NCBI GenBank assembly: GCA_944321975.1 | Contig: CALUNJ010000018.1 | Span: 1-36,329, forward strand | Direction of reading: 5' to 3' | DNA length: 36,329 bases | Origin: an uncultured Paraprevotella sp. | Lineage (GTDB): Bacteria > Bacteroidota > Bacteroidia > Bacteroidales > Bacteroidaceae | Part shown: positions 25,057 through 35,328 of the stretch, piece by piece | Layout of the letters: each line of letters starts with the position of its first letter | Position numbering within the stretch: position 1 is the stretch's first letter | Notes under the pieces: generated by a model | Database searches by the model: none | What the model was told of the DNA's origin: nothing | Seen by the model: the letters and a program-made list of their open reading frames with translations, nothing else | Made by a program: the position numbers and the translations under genes

Positions 25057-26433
25057 ATGAAAAATATGATGAAAAAGAATATTGCTTTTTTTGCCGCAAG
25101 TCTGTTGTCGGCATCCTTGTATGCACAGAATCCTATCGTGCAAACTATGTACACTGCCGATCCGGCACCAATGGTGTCGGGCGACCGTCTTTATCTTTAC
25201 ACCAGTCACGACGAGGATGCTTCCACATGGTTCGTGATGAACGATTGGAAACTCTATTCTACCACCGACATGGTGAATTGGACAGATCATGGCGTGGTGC
25301 TTTCTTACAAGGCGTTTGATTGGGCAAAGGGCGATGCCTGGGCCATGCAATGTGTGGAACGGGACGGTAAGTTCTATGCCTATGTCCCCTTGACGATGAA
25401 GAAGGGCGGGGGAGCCATAGGCGTGGCGGTGGCCGACAGTCCTTATGGCCCTTTCCATGATCCGTTGGGCAAACCTTTGGTGACGAGCGGGAAAGGCGAC
25501 ATTGACCCGACCGTGTGGGTCGACGACGACGGGCAAGCCTATTTGTATTGGGGTAATCCATATTGTTTCTATGTGAAGTTGAACGAGGACATGATTTCCT
25601 ACGAAGGCGACATCGTGCCCGTCCCGATGACCGAGGAGGCTTTTGGCAAGCGTGAGGGCAATGTGCCTAAGCGTCCGACACTGTATGAGGAGGGACCGTG
25701 GCTTTACAAACACCAGGATTGGTATTATTTGTTGTGGGCCGGAGGTCCGATATCGGAGCATCTGGGTTATTCCATGAGCAAGAGTCCTACCGGCCCCTGG
25801 AAATATGCCGGGGTGCTGATGCCCACCGAAGGACGGAGTTTCACGAACCATCCCGGAATCGTGGATTATAAAGGGGGTACTTACTTGTTTTATCACAATG
25901 GGGCTTTGCCTGGCGGTTCGGGATTTACCCGTTCGGTTTGTGTGGAAAAGGCTGAGTTCAATGCAGATGGCACCCTCAAGCCCATGAAGATGACCGAAGG
26001 AATCCGCGAAGGGCTGGAAACCTTGAATCCTTACCGCAAGACGGAGGCTGAGACCATGGCTTTCTCCGAAGGCATGAAAGCGGCACAAAACGAGGAAGTC
26101 GGTGTGTTTGTCAATGCCATGAAAGACGGAGCTTATATAAAGGTGCGGGATGTGGATTTCCGTGACAGCGGGGCATCGAAGATTACAGCCCGTGTGGGTA
26201 CCACTCATAATGGCGGCGTGACGATGGAAGTGCGCACAGACAGTCCGCAAGGACCATTGTTGGCTACGCTTAAGGTGCCCTTGACCGGTTGGGATGACCG
26301 TTGGGCCGTAGTGACGGCAGATGTGGCCAAGGTGAGCGGAGTGCATGATGTGTATTTCGTGTGCAAGGGGAACAAGCCCGGACGGTTGATGTATTTTGAT
26401 TATTGGATGTTCAGTCAGCATAAGGCAAAATAG
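25057..26433 (+). CDS. GH43 (GH43_29-like) arabinofuranosidase/xylosidase with CBM6
   Basis: 458 aa, signal peptide ending at LYAQ. The GH43 triad is D35 (TADPA), D150 (DIDPT) and E212 (EEGPW). From about residue 330 a CBM6 module is visible ([42 protein letters not shown]). This GH43-CBM6 layout matches arabinoxylan arabinofuranohydrolases, which remove arabinose from xylose residues. It starts 24 nt after the previous GH43 gene and 7 nt before the next, with which it shares the whole domain order; the two are probably tandem duplicates. Confidence 0.92.
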   Translation: MKNMMKKNIAFFAASLLSASLYAQNPIVQTMYTADPAPMVSGDRLYLYTSHDEDASTWFVMNDWKLYSTTDMVNWTDHGVVLSYKAFDWAKGDAWAMQCVERDGKFYAYVPLTMKKGGGAIGVAVADSPYGPFHDPLGKPLVTSGKGDIDPTVWVDDDGQAYLYWGNPYCFYVKLNEDMISYEGDIVPVPMTEEAFGKREGNVPKRPTLYEEGPWLYKHQDWYYLLWAGGPISEHLGYSMSKSPTGPWKYAGVLMPTEGRSFTNHPGIVDYKGGTYLFYHNGALPGGSGFTRSVCVEKAEFNADGTLKPMKMTEGIREGLETLNPYRKTEAETMAFSEGMKAAQNEEVGVFVNAMKDGAYIKVRDVDFRDSGASKITARVGTTHNGGVTMEVRTDSPQGPLLATLKVPLTGWDDRWAVVTADVAKVSGVHDVYFVCKGNKPGRLMYFDYWMFSQHKAK

Positions 26434-26440
26434 GAAAAGT

Positions 26441-27808
26441 ATGAAAAAGGTAAAAACGACTTTTATGGCTTTTGCCTTGCTGGGTGCAGGGACCTGTGCG
26501 GCACAGAATCCGATCGTACAGACGCATTACACTGCCGATCCGGCTCCCGTGGTCTATCGGGACACATTGTTCCTTTATGTGGGATGTGACGAGAAAGACG
26601 CTCCGGGAAATGCTTATTTGATGCGTGAATACCGTCTTTATACCACTACGGACATGGTGAATTGGACCGATCATGGGGCTGTGCTTCGCACGAGCGCTTT
26701 CGCGTGGTCTGCGGGCGATGCCAGCGCGGCCCAATGTATTGGGCGCGATGGAAAGTATTATTTCTACATCTCTTCGCAGAACCGGGTCAGCCCGGGCTCT
26801 TCAATAGGAGTGGCGGTTTCCGACAGTCCTTATGGCCCTTTCCGTGATGCCTTAGGAAAAGGCTTGGTGACGAATAATATGACGACCCAAGCCAAACATT
26901 CGTGGGACGACCTTGATCCTACGGTGGCGATTGACAAGGACGGACAGGCCTGGCTCTACTGGGGTAACGGGGTGTGCTACAAGGCTAAACTGAACCGCGA
27001 CATGGTGTCGCTTGATGGCACTATCGAGGCGACAGACAAGAACGACAAGAATGCTTTTTTCGGTTCCTTCACGGAAGCTCCGTGGGTCTATGAGCGTGGT
27101 GGCCGTTATTACATGCTTTATGCGGCGAACTTCCCTGAATCCATTCATTATTCCATAGCCGAATCCATGGCCGGCCCCTGGAAGGCGGCCGGCGTGGTGA
27201 TGCCTTTGGAGCGCGGCAGCAATACCAACCATCCGGCTATTGTGGATTACAAGGGACATTCCTATTTCTTTTATCACAACGACGCTTTGCCCGGAGGGCA
27301 TAGCTATTGCCGGTCGGTGTGTGTGGAAGAATTCCACTATGATGCAGACGGGACGATTCCGGAAATGCACATGACAGATGCCGGGGTTCAAGAAGGAGTA
27401 GGGACGTTGGATCCTTACCGGCGCACGGAGGCCGAAACCATGGCTTGGTCGGAAGGAGTGACCACCGAGATGTCTCCGGAACGTGGCGTATTTGTGTGCG
27501 GCATCCATAATGGCGACTACATCAAGTTGCGCGATGTGGATTTTGGCGCGGCGGGCACCGCACGCTTCACTGCTGCTGCGTCCAGTCGTTATCATGGCGG
27601 AGAAATAGAACTGCGGACCGACAGTCTTACGGGCGAGGTGATCGGAACCTTGCGTGTTTCTTATACGGGCGAGTGGGAGAATTGGCGTGAGTTTACCACC
27701 TCGGTGAAGTCCGTGGGGGGAGTCCATGACTTGTTTTTGGTGTTCAAAGGCCGGCAACCCCATGAACTTTTCTATTTGGATTATTGGAAAATGGAGAAAC
27801 AAAACTGA
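26441..27808 (+). CDS. GH43 (GH43_29-like) arabinofuranosidase/xylosidase with CBM6, second copy
   Basis: 455 aa from the ATG at 26441; the open frame reaches 26396, inside the previous gene, but the signal peptide begins here (MKKVKTTFMAFALLGAG, cleavage near CAAQ). Triad: D33 (TADPA), D159 (DLDPT), E212 (TEAPW, where most relatives have EGPW). A C-terminal CBM6 starts near residue 325 (AETMAWSEG, NGDYIKLRDVDFG, GVHDLFLVFKG, YLDYWKM). It is a paralogue of the gene before it; the differences around E212 may reflect a different arabinose linkage. Same operon, 7-nt gap. Confidence 0.92.
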   Translation: MKKVKTTFMAFALLGAGTCAAQNPIVQTHYTADPAPVVYRDTLFLYVGCDEKDAPGNAYLMREYRLYTTTDMVNWTDHGAVLRTSAFAWSAGDASAAQCIGRDGKYYFYISSQNRVSPGSSIGVAVSDSPYGPFRDALGKGLVTNNMTTQAKHSWDDLDPTVAIDKDGQAWLYWGNGVCYKAKLNRDMVSLDGTIEATDKNDKNAFFGSFTEAPWVYERGGRYYMLYAANFPESIHYSIAESMAGPWKAAGVVMPLERGSNTNHPAIVDYKGHSYFFYHNDALPGGHSYCRSVCVEEFHYDADGTIPEMHMTDAGVQEGVGTLDPYRRTEAETMAWSEGVTTEMSPERGVFVCGIHNGDYIKLRDVDFGAAGTARFTAAASSRYHGGEIELRTDSLTGEVIGTLRVSYTGEWENWREFTTSVKSVGGVHDLFLVFKGRQPHELFYLDYWKMEKQN

Positions 27809-27834
27809 TTATAAATTTTTTTAAATTAAACGAG

Positions 27835-29463
27835 ATGAAAAAGAATAGAATATTGAAGTTGTCGCTGGTGTTGTCCGTCGCACTTTCCCATGCAGCTTTG
27901 ACCAACGCCGTTGTTCCATCACAACGGCAAGCGGCGGACAGCCGGGCGGCTACTTTCACAAATCCCGTGCTTTGGGCAGACTTGCCGGATCCGGATGTGA
28001 TCCGTGTGGGCGATTACTTCTATATGATGAGCACGACGATGCACCTGATGCCCGGTGCGCCGGTCATGCGTTCAAAGGATTTGGTGAATTGGGAACTGAC
28101 GGGCTATGTCTTTGACAAATTGCATGAAACTTCCAAGTACGATATGGAAGACGGCACGGTGTATGGGCGCGGGCAATGGGCTACTTCGTTGCGTTATCAT
28201 GATGGCAAGTTCTACGTGTTGTTCTCTCCGAATGACCAGCCTTATCGTTCTTTCATTTATACCACGGAAGACCCGATGAAGGGATGGACCTTGCACAGCC
28301 GGATGAAGCATTTTCATGACGCTTCGCTGTTTTTTGACGACGATGGAAGGGTCTATGTCTTTTCCGGCACAGGAGAGCTGACGGAATTGAATCCGGACTT
28401 GAGCGGGGTGAAGGAAGGTGGCGTGAGCATGAAACTCAACGTGCGCGATGCCGAGGAGACCGGGTTGCTGGAAGGCAGCCGGGTGCTGAAACATAACGGG
28501 AAGTATTACCTGCTGATGATTTCGTGGCCCAACGGGCAGAAGCGCCGCCAACTTTGTTACCGTGCCGACAAGATTACCGGGCCATATGAGAAAAAGGTAA
28601 TCCTTTGTTCCGACTATGGAGGTTTCCCTTACGTGGGACAGGGCACTATCGTGGACGATGCGCAGGGCAACTGGTATGGTTGGATTTTCCAAGACCGTGG
28701 GGCCGTGGGGCGTGTGCCTACGCTTTCCCCGTGCAATTGGGTGGACGGCTGGCCGATGATCGGCGATGCCGAAGGCCGTGTGCCGACTACGATGACGTTG
28801 CCTTGGAAGGCAGATAAGAAAATGCCCTTGGTGGTGAGCGATGAATTCAGCCGGGGCAAGATGAAACTGAATTGGCAGTGGAATCATAACCCGGTGGACG
28901 AGGCTTACTCCCTGACCGAAAGGAAAGGCTACTTGCGGCTCAAGACCAACAAAGTGGTGAAGAGCATTTATGAAGCCCGCAACACGTTGACCCAGCGCAT
29001 GGAAGGGCCGGAATGCAGTGGCGTGGTTGCCATGGACGTGAGCCACATGAAGGATGGAGACCGCGCGGGGCTTTCGGCTTTCAACGACCATGCCGGTGTG
29101 TTGGAAGTGGCATGTGAGGGCGGCGCGTTCACGCTTTCGATGAAAGAAGAAGATGTGACTTTCGACCGTGACAAGCGGGTGACAGACACCCAAGCCAAAG
29201 TGTGCGGCACGGTAGATTTGGGACAAGCCAAGACGGTTTACTTGCGGGTGGATGCCGATTTCCGCCTCGGGAAGGACATCGCCACGTTCTATTACAGCCT
29301 GGACGGGAAGGACTGGAAAAGGCTGGGTTCCGACTTCAAGATGCGTTTCGATTTCCGCAAGTTCTTCATGGGCACGAAATTCGGCATTTTCAATTATGCC
29401 ACGAAGGATGCCGGAGGCTATGTGGACGTGGATTATTTTAAATATGAGAAAAAAGATGTTTGA
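27835..29463 (+). CDS. GH43 (GH43_12-like) glycosidase with C-terminal beta-sandwich
   Basis: 542 aa from the ATG at 27835; an upstream in-frame ATG at 27784 lies inside the previous gene. Signal peptide ends near TNA. GH43 propeller with D52 (LPDPD), HDASLFFDDD and E213 (LEGSR), followed from about residue 340 by a concanavalin-like beta-sandwich (SLTERKGYLRLKT, FNYATKDAGGYVDVDYF). This layout is typical of XynB-type beta-xylosidases and arabinofuranosidases. The catalytic half and sandwich resemble the GH43 part of the 15230 protein, both with WVDGWP. It probably trims arabinose or xylose from xylo-oligosaccharides in the periplasm. Confidence 0.9.
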   Translation: MKKNRILKLSLVLSVALSHAALTNAVVPSQRQAADSRAATFTNPVLWADLPDPDVIRVGDYFYMMSTTMHLMPGAPVMRSKDLVNWELTGYVFDKLHETSKYDMEDGTVYGRGQWATSLRYHDGKFYVLFSPNDQPYRSFIYTTEDPMKGWTLHSRMKHFHDASLFFDDDGRVYVFSGTGELTELNPDLSGVKEGGVSMKLNVRDAEETGLLEGSRVLKHNGKYYLLMISWPNGQKRRQLCYRADKITGPYEKKVILCSDYGGFPYVGQGTIVDDAQGNWYGWIFQDRGAVGRVPTLSPCNWVDGWPMIGDAEGRVPTTMTLPWKADKKMPLVVSDEFSRGKMKLNWQWNHNPVDEAYSLTERKGYLRLKTNKVVKSIYEARNTLTQRMEGPECSGVVAMDVSHMKDGDRAGLSAFNDHAGVLEVACEGGAFTLSMKEEDVTFDRDKRVTDTQAKVCGTVDLGQAKTVYLRVDADFRLGKDIATFYYSLDGKDWKRLGSDFKMRFDFRKFFMGTKFGIFNYATKDAGGYVDVDYFKYEKKDV

Positions 29464-29485
29464 AATAAACAATATTTATATATAG

Positions 29486-30370
<885 letters not shown>

Positions 30371-30373
30371 CAC

Positions 30374-32725
30374 ATGAAAAAACAGCATATCATGAAAACA
30401 ACAATATTATGGGCTTTGTCGGCGGCGATGTGCCTGCCGATGGCCCGCCTTTCGGCGCAGGAGACCATCCTGGTGGGAAACACGACCCGCAACATGATCA
30501 CCTATGTTCCCGAAGGGCTTCCGGAATACAATGCGCCGTTGGTCATTTCCCTGCATGGCATGGGACAGGACGCCAACTATCAGCGTGTCACGAACTCCAA
30601 GTGGGACGCGGTGGCCGACACGGCCAAGTTCGTGGTGGTTTATCCCAACGGGGTCGGAAATGCCTGGGATATTTCCGGAGACCGGGACACCCGTTTCATT
30701 GAAACGATTATCGACACGATGTACAACCGTTACCACATCAACCGCAACCGTGTTTATCTGTCGGGCTTTTCCATGGGCGGCATGATGACCTATCATGCCA
30801 TGTCGAAACTGAGCGACAAGATTGCCGCTTTCGGGCCGGTGAGCGGGATCCCGGTGGACTATCGCGAGCCGTCCGGGCCGCGGGCCGTGCCGATCATCCA
30901 CACGCATGGCACGGGCGACAATGTGGTGTATTATAACGGCGACCCCAGTCATCCCGCTGGAGGGTATGGCAGCATCCCTGAATATGTGAAGAAATGGGCC
31001 AAGTTCGATGGTTGCGACGTGGACCACCCGGCCGTCACCAAACCTTATCCTGCAAACAAACCGGGTTCTGCCGCGACCTATACGAAATATTCGGGCGGGA
31101 AGGACGGCGTGGAAGTCGTGTTGCTTTCCATCGAGGGCAAGGGACATTGGCAGTCTGAGGATCCGGCGAGCGTGTTCACTTCGCAGGAAATCTGGAAGTT
31201 CTGCAGCCGTTATTCCCTGGGGCCGGAAGAGCCGGTTCCGCCGGCTTTGGTGTCTGCCGAACCGGAAGACCGGTCTTTTGATTTGCCGGCAAGTGCGCAG
31301 ACTTATAGGTTTACATTTGACAAGGCTGTCGATTGCAGCCAGGTGACCGCCGAACTTGCCGGCGAAGGAGCGACACATGCGCTTCAACTTGCGGAAACCG
31401 GGTTTTCAGAAACGTTGACTTTCACCCTGCCGGCCGAGGAACAGCTGGCGGACGGGGAATACTTGTTGACATTGCGCAACCTCGTGGGAGAGGATGGCGG
31501 GACGCGCCCGTCTTGTGCATTCCACTACACGGTCGGGATAACGGAAGTGGGCCTGGACGTGAACATCGACACGCTGCTGCTGCCCGATTGGGCCGCGGAG
31601 CAGGCCACGGTGGGTGAAGGCATCCCCGAGGGCTGGAAGCGGGTGAACAGCCGGGCCGACGGCTCGAAAGACGAGAAAGGCTCTGGCGAGGCCAATACGG
31701 GTGGCGCGCGGTTGAAATATTTCCCGGAAGGGGGCGATTTCGTTTCCGGCTTCTATTTGAGTGCGCGGGACTATGATGTGTGCCGTTTTTCTTATGGTGA
31801 TTACGCGGACCACCGTCTTCATCTGACGCCGGGACGTTACGTGCTTTCTTTCCGTTCGGTGTATTGGAGCGCGGGTTCCGAGACGGGGAAGGCCACTTTC
31901 GAGGCCAGTTTGTCGGGCATCAGTTCCGGCGGGCAACCTTTTGTCCGGAGCGGGCTTTTGTCTGCCGGTTGCATGAACGAAGTGTCGACCAGCGCGGTCT
32001 CCGGATCCTATCTTCATGAATATGTTTTCGAGGTGGGGGCGGAGGACGATTACCGCCTGGAGTTTGCCATGTCGCAGGGGTGGAGTTCCGTCATTGTCGG
32101 GGCTGTGAAGCTCACCACGGAAGCGTCTGTGGCCGAAGTCTACAAGGGCGGTTTCTTCCGCGCGATGCACAATGCCCGCCAGATTTATGCGGAAACGTCC
32201 GATGCCCGCTATGCCGATTCTGAATCTTTGCGTGTGTCATTAGGCAGTTTGTTGGAGAGATACGGGGCGTTTGCTTCCACTTCTCCTTCGGCTTATGCGC
32301 GGGTGACCGATTCGATTGTCGTTGCGACCGGCCCGTTGGTCGTGCGTAAGGCCAATGTCGATTCTTATTATGCGGCCAGCCTGGAAGCCACGGAGCTGCT
32401 TGCCGAATATGCGGATAATGCCCTTTATGTCCAAACACCGGCTTACCAGGGCTTGCAGGACGCCGTGGACACGTATGCGGAAGACAGGGTGGACATGGCC
32501 GATGATGAGGCTCTGGTGCAGGCGGCCGAAGCCTTGTCCGATGCAGTTGCCGCGTTGCACGATGTGGTTTCTGGCATCCCGGAAGTGGAGCATGACGGGG
32601 AAACCGTGCGGGTGGAATATTTCACGCTCGATGGAAGGCCGGCCGGGAAGGAGGAAAAAGGTGTGGTAATCGTGCGGGAATATGACGCGAGCGGCAACGT
32701 CCGGACATGGAAGAGGCATTACTAA
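30374..32725 (+). CDS. Modular esterase: LpqC/CE1-like hydrolase with Ig-like, CBM-like and tail modules
   Basis: 783 aa, signal peptide ending near LSAQ (start at 30374; 30392 also possible). Residues ~30-285 are an alpha/beta hydrolase of the LpqC/PHB-depolymerase-like group: VISLHGMGQDA, nucleophile S133 in GFSMGG, HTHGTGDNVV and catalytic H258 (GKGHWQ). In xylan loci such domains act as feruloyl or acetyl esterases. Then come an Ig-like domain (about 290-388), a beta-rich CBM-like module (about 390-578), a helical FIVAR-like stretch (about 580-735) and the shared C-terminal tail (YFTLDGRPAGKEEKG...). It is the only gene in the operon with this tail. Acyl specificity unknown. Confidence 0.83.
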   Translation: MKKQHIMKTTILWALSAAMCLPMARLSAQETILVGNTTRNMITYVPEGLPEYNAPLVISLHGMGQDANYQRVTNSKWDAVADTAKFVVVYPNGVGNAWDISGDRDTRFIETIIDTMYNRYHINRNRVYLSGFSMGGMMTYHAMSKLSDKIAAFGPVSGIPVDYREPSGPRAVPIIHTHGTGDNVVYYNGDPSHPAGGYGSIPEYVKKWAKFDGCDVDHPAVTKPYPANKPGSAATYTKYSGGKDGVEVVLLSIEGKGHWQSEDPASVFTSQEIWKFCSRYSLGPEEPVPPALVSAEPEDRSFDLPASAQTYRFTFDKAVDCSQVTAELAGEGATHALQLAETGFSETLTFTLPAEEQLADGEYLLTLRNLVGEDGGTRPSCAFHYTVGITEVGLDVNIDTLLLPDWAAEQATVGEGIPEGWKRVNSRADGSKDEKGSGEANTGGARLKYFPEGGDFVSGFYLSARDYDVCRFSYGDYADHRLHLTPGRYVLSFRSVYWSAGSETGKATFEASLSGISSGGQPFVRSGLLSAGCMNEVSTSAVSGSYLHEYVFEVGAEDDYRLEFAMSQGWSSVIVGAVKLTTEASVAEVYKGGFFRAMHNARQIYAETSDARYADSESLRVSLGSLLERYGAFASTSPSAYARVTDSIVVATGPLVVRKANVDSYYAASLEATELLAEYADNALYVQTPAYQGLQDAVDTYAEDRVDMADDEALVQAAEALSDAVAALHDVVSGIPEVEHDGETVRVEYFTLDGRPAGKEEKGVVIVREYDASGNVRTWKRHY

Positions 32726-32746
32726 CACTATTAATATATTGATTGA

Positions 32747-35182
32747 ATGATGAAAAAAGGTTTTTTGTGTATTTTGTTCACGTGGGTGGGTTGCATGGTT
32801 CTTGCGAACGACCTGAAACTTTGGTACAGCCAACCCGCCAAAAACTGGACGGATGCCCTGCCCATCGGGAATTCGCGTTTGGGGGCTATGGTGTATGGGG
32901 GCACGGCGCGTGAGGAACTTCAACTCAACGAAGAGACTTTCTGGGCCGGTTCGCCCTATGACAACAACAATACGAATGCGAGGTACGTGTTGCCCATCGT
33001 GCGGCAGCTGATTTTCGAGGGCAAGAACCGGGAGGCGCAGAGCCTGACCGATGCCAATTTCTTTTCGGGGAAACACGGCATGAGTTATCTCACGGCGGGC
33101 AGCCTCTTCCTGGATTTTGCAGGACACGGGCAGGCCACGGATTTCTATCGTGACCTGGACCTTTCCAACGCAACGGCCACCACGCGCTATCGGGTGGATG
33201 GAGTAGGGTATACCCGTACGGCCTTTGCTTCGTTCACGGACAGTGTGATTGTCATGCGGCTGAAGGCGGACAAGGCGGGGGCACTGGCTTTCCGCGTCGG
33301 TTACGATTGTCCGTTGAAACATGAGGTGAAAGCAGCCGGAACGATTCTTTCCGCGTCGTGTGAAGGCAAGGAGCAAGAGCGTGTGCCGGCGGCACTCAGG
33401 GCGGAATGCCGGGTGCAGGTCGTGACGGACGGCACGGTGAAGGCTTCGAGCGAAGGCCTGGAAGTCTCTGGTGCGCAGGAGGCCACCCTTTATGTTTCCT
33501 TGGCCACGAATTTCGTGAACTACCACGATGTGAGCGGCAATGCGGCAGCCCGGGCCGACCGGCTTTTGGCTCAGGCGGTGGAAGTGCCTTATGAAAAGGC
33601 TTTGGAAAACCATGTGAAGTACTACAAAAAACTGTTCGACCGGGTGCAGCTGACGTTGGGCGACGGGGCTGAAAACGACGCTTCCAGGCAGGAGACTTAT
33701 GTGCGCATCCGGGATTTCAATCAAGGCAAAGATTTGACCCTTCCCGCCCTGTTGTTCCAATACGGGCGCTATCTGCTGATTTCCTCCTCCCAGCCCGGCG
33801 GGCAGCCCGCCAACCTGCAAGGCATATGGAACGCCAGCACGAATGCGCCGTGGGACAGCAAGTACACGATCAACATCAATACGGAGATGAATTATTGGCC
33901 GGCAGAGGTGACCAACTTGAGCGAAATGCACAGCCCCTTGTTTGCCATGCTGGAAGACTTGTCTGTCACGGGAGCGAAAACGGCCGGGGAGATGTATGGC
34001 TGCCGGGGATGGGTGGCCCATCACAACACCGATCTGTGGCGTATTGCCGGCGTGGTGGATTTTGCCGCGGCAGGCATGTGGCCCACGGGTGGCGCGTGGC
34101 TGTCACAACATTTGTGGCAACATTATTTGTTCACGGGCGACAAGGATTTCCTGAAGGCCTATTATCCGGTGTTGAAAGGCGCGGCCCGGTTCTTCCTGGA
34201 TTTCCTCGTGGAGTATCCCGGCCGTCATTGGTGGGTGGTGGCTCCTTCGGTGTCGCCGGAACACGGCCCGTTGACCGCAGGATGCACGATGGACAATCAG
34301 ATTGTTTTCGACGTGTTGTGCAACACCCTGCAGGCTTCACGCATTGTGGGGGAAGAAGGCTCGTTCCAAGATTCCCTCCGCCAGATGATAGACCGTTTGC
34401 CGCCCATGCAGGTCGGACGGCACGGGCAGTTGCAGGAGTGGCTGGAAGACCGCGACAATCCCACGGACGAGCATCGTCACATTTCCCACCTTTATGGGCT
34501 CCATCCGAGCAATCAGATTTCTCCGTTCCGCCATCCGGAATTGTTCCAGGCCGCGCGGACCACTTTGCAACAGCGTGGCGATGAGGCCACGGGATGGAGC
34601 ATCGGGTGGAAAATAAACTTTTGGGCACGCATGCAGGACGGAAACCATGCTTATAAGCTGATCAGCAACATGCTGCAGCTCCTTCCCAGCGACAGGGATT
34701 CGCGGAATTTCCCGAAAGGCCGCACTTATCCGAACCTGTTTGACGCCCATCCGCCTTTCCAGATAGACGGCAACTTCGGGGCCACGGCGGGCATTGCCGA
34801 GATGCTTTTGCAGAGCCATGACGGGGCGGTGCATTTGTTGCCCGCATTGCCGGAGGTTTGGGCCGAAGGCCAGGTGAAGGGACTTCGTGCCCGGGGTGGT
34901 TTCGAGGTCGGCATGGATTGGGAGGAAGGCCGCTTGAGGGAAGCCGTCGTGCATTCCACGATAGGCGGGACCTTGCGCCTGCGTTCGTCCGTGCCTTTGA
35001 AAGGCAAGGGCTTGCGCAAGGCTTTCGGAGCCTGCCCGAATGACTTGTTCGCTCCGGCGGAGGTGAAGGAACCTTTGATTTCACCGGAGTGGAAAGAAAG
35101 GACGAAGGTTTCCGTGCCTGTGGTGTATGAATATGACATAGACACACGTGCTGGGAAAACCTATCGTTTTAAGGCGGCGTGA
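32747..35182 (+). CDS. GH95 alpha-L-fucosidase / alpha-L-galactosidase
   Basis: 811 aa, the usual GH95 length. The N-terminus is [20 protein letters not shown]: either a type I signal peptide or, less likely, a lipobox at C16. The family pattern is plain: [15 protein letters not shown] at the start, an (alpha/alpha)6 barrel with N376 and N378 ([16 protein letters not shown]), catalytic acid candidate E505 (VSPEHGP) and D674 (IDGNFG). The residue two before N376 is T374, where 1,2-alpha-L-fucosidases have His; as I recall, Thr here marks the alpha-L-galactosidase of a Bacteroides ovatus complex-xylan locus. It probably removes L-galactose (or L-fucose) from xylan side chains. Last gene before a strong terminator. 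Confidence 0.92.
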   Translation: MMKKGFLCILFTWVGCMVLANDLKLWYSQPAKNWTDALPIGNSRLGAMVYGGTAREELQLNEETFWAGSPYDNNNTNARYVLPIVRQLIFEGKNREAQSLTDANFFSGKHGMSYLTAGSLFLDFAGHGQATDFYRDLDLSNATATTRYRVDGVGYTRTAFASFTDSVIVMRLKADKAGALAFRVGYDCPLKHEVKAAGTILSASCEGKEQERVPAALRAECRVQVVTDGTVKASSEGLEVSGAQEATLYVSLATNFVNYHDVSGNAAARADRLLAQAVEVPYEKALENHVKYYKKLFDRVQLTLGDGAENDASRQETYVRIRDFNQGKDLTLPALLFQYGRYLLISSSQPGGQPANLQGIWNASTNAPWDSKYTININTEMNYWPAEVTNLSEMHSPLFAMLEDLSVTGAKTAGEMYGCRGWVAHHNTDLWRIAGVVDFAAAGMWPTGGAWLSQHLWQHYLFTGDKDFLKAYYPVLKGAARFFLDFLVEYPGRHWWVVAPSVSPEHGPLTAGCTMDNQIVFDVLCNTLQASRIVGEEGSFQDSLRQMIDRLPPMQVGRHGQLQEWLEDRDNPTDEHRHISHLYGLHPSNQISPFRHPELFQAARTTLQQRGDEATGWSIGWKINFWARMQDGNHAYKLISNMLQLLPSDRDSRNFPKGRTYPNLFDAHPPFQIDGNFGATAGIAEMLLQSHDGAVHLLPALPEVWAEGQVKGLRARGGFEVGMDWEEGRLREAVVHSTIGGTLRLRSSVPLKGKGLRKAFGACPNDLFAPAEVKEPLISPEWKERTKVSVPVVYEYDIDTRAGKTYRFKAA

Positions 35183-35199
35183 ACTGCTCTTTGAGATAT

Positions 35200-35260
35200 C
35201 GGATTTTTTCTCAAGCGAAAAATTTAATTTTCGCTTGAGAAAAAAATGTGAATGTCAAGC
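35200..35260. repeat. CTCAAG hairpin element, copy 3, acting as operon terminator
   Basis: It begins CGGATTTTTTCTCAAG like copies 1 and 2. An 18-bp perfect stem (35204-35221 with 35228-35245) has a 6-nt loop and A/T-rich ends, so it should end transcription of the GH115-GH95 operon. A TCAAG word at 35255-35259 lies in the register expected for the 22-bp period (44 bp from the first). Confidence 0.75.
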
Positions 35261-35277
35261 GGGAAAAAAAGTAAAAA

Positions 35278-35291
35278 CCGCAAGTTTGCGG
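35278..35291. promoter_or_regulatory. Small dyad upstream of the GH97 gene
   Basis: CCGCAA (35278-35283) and TTGCGG (35286-35291) are perfect inverted arms with a 2-nt gap, 38 nt ahead of the GH97 ATG. It could be an operator; it could also be chance. Confidence 0.3.
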
Positions 35292-35328
35292 ACAAATTGA
35301 ATTTCAATAAATTAGATAAGAAGGCCAT

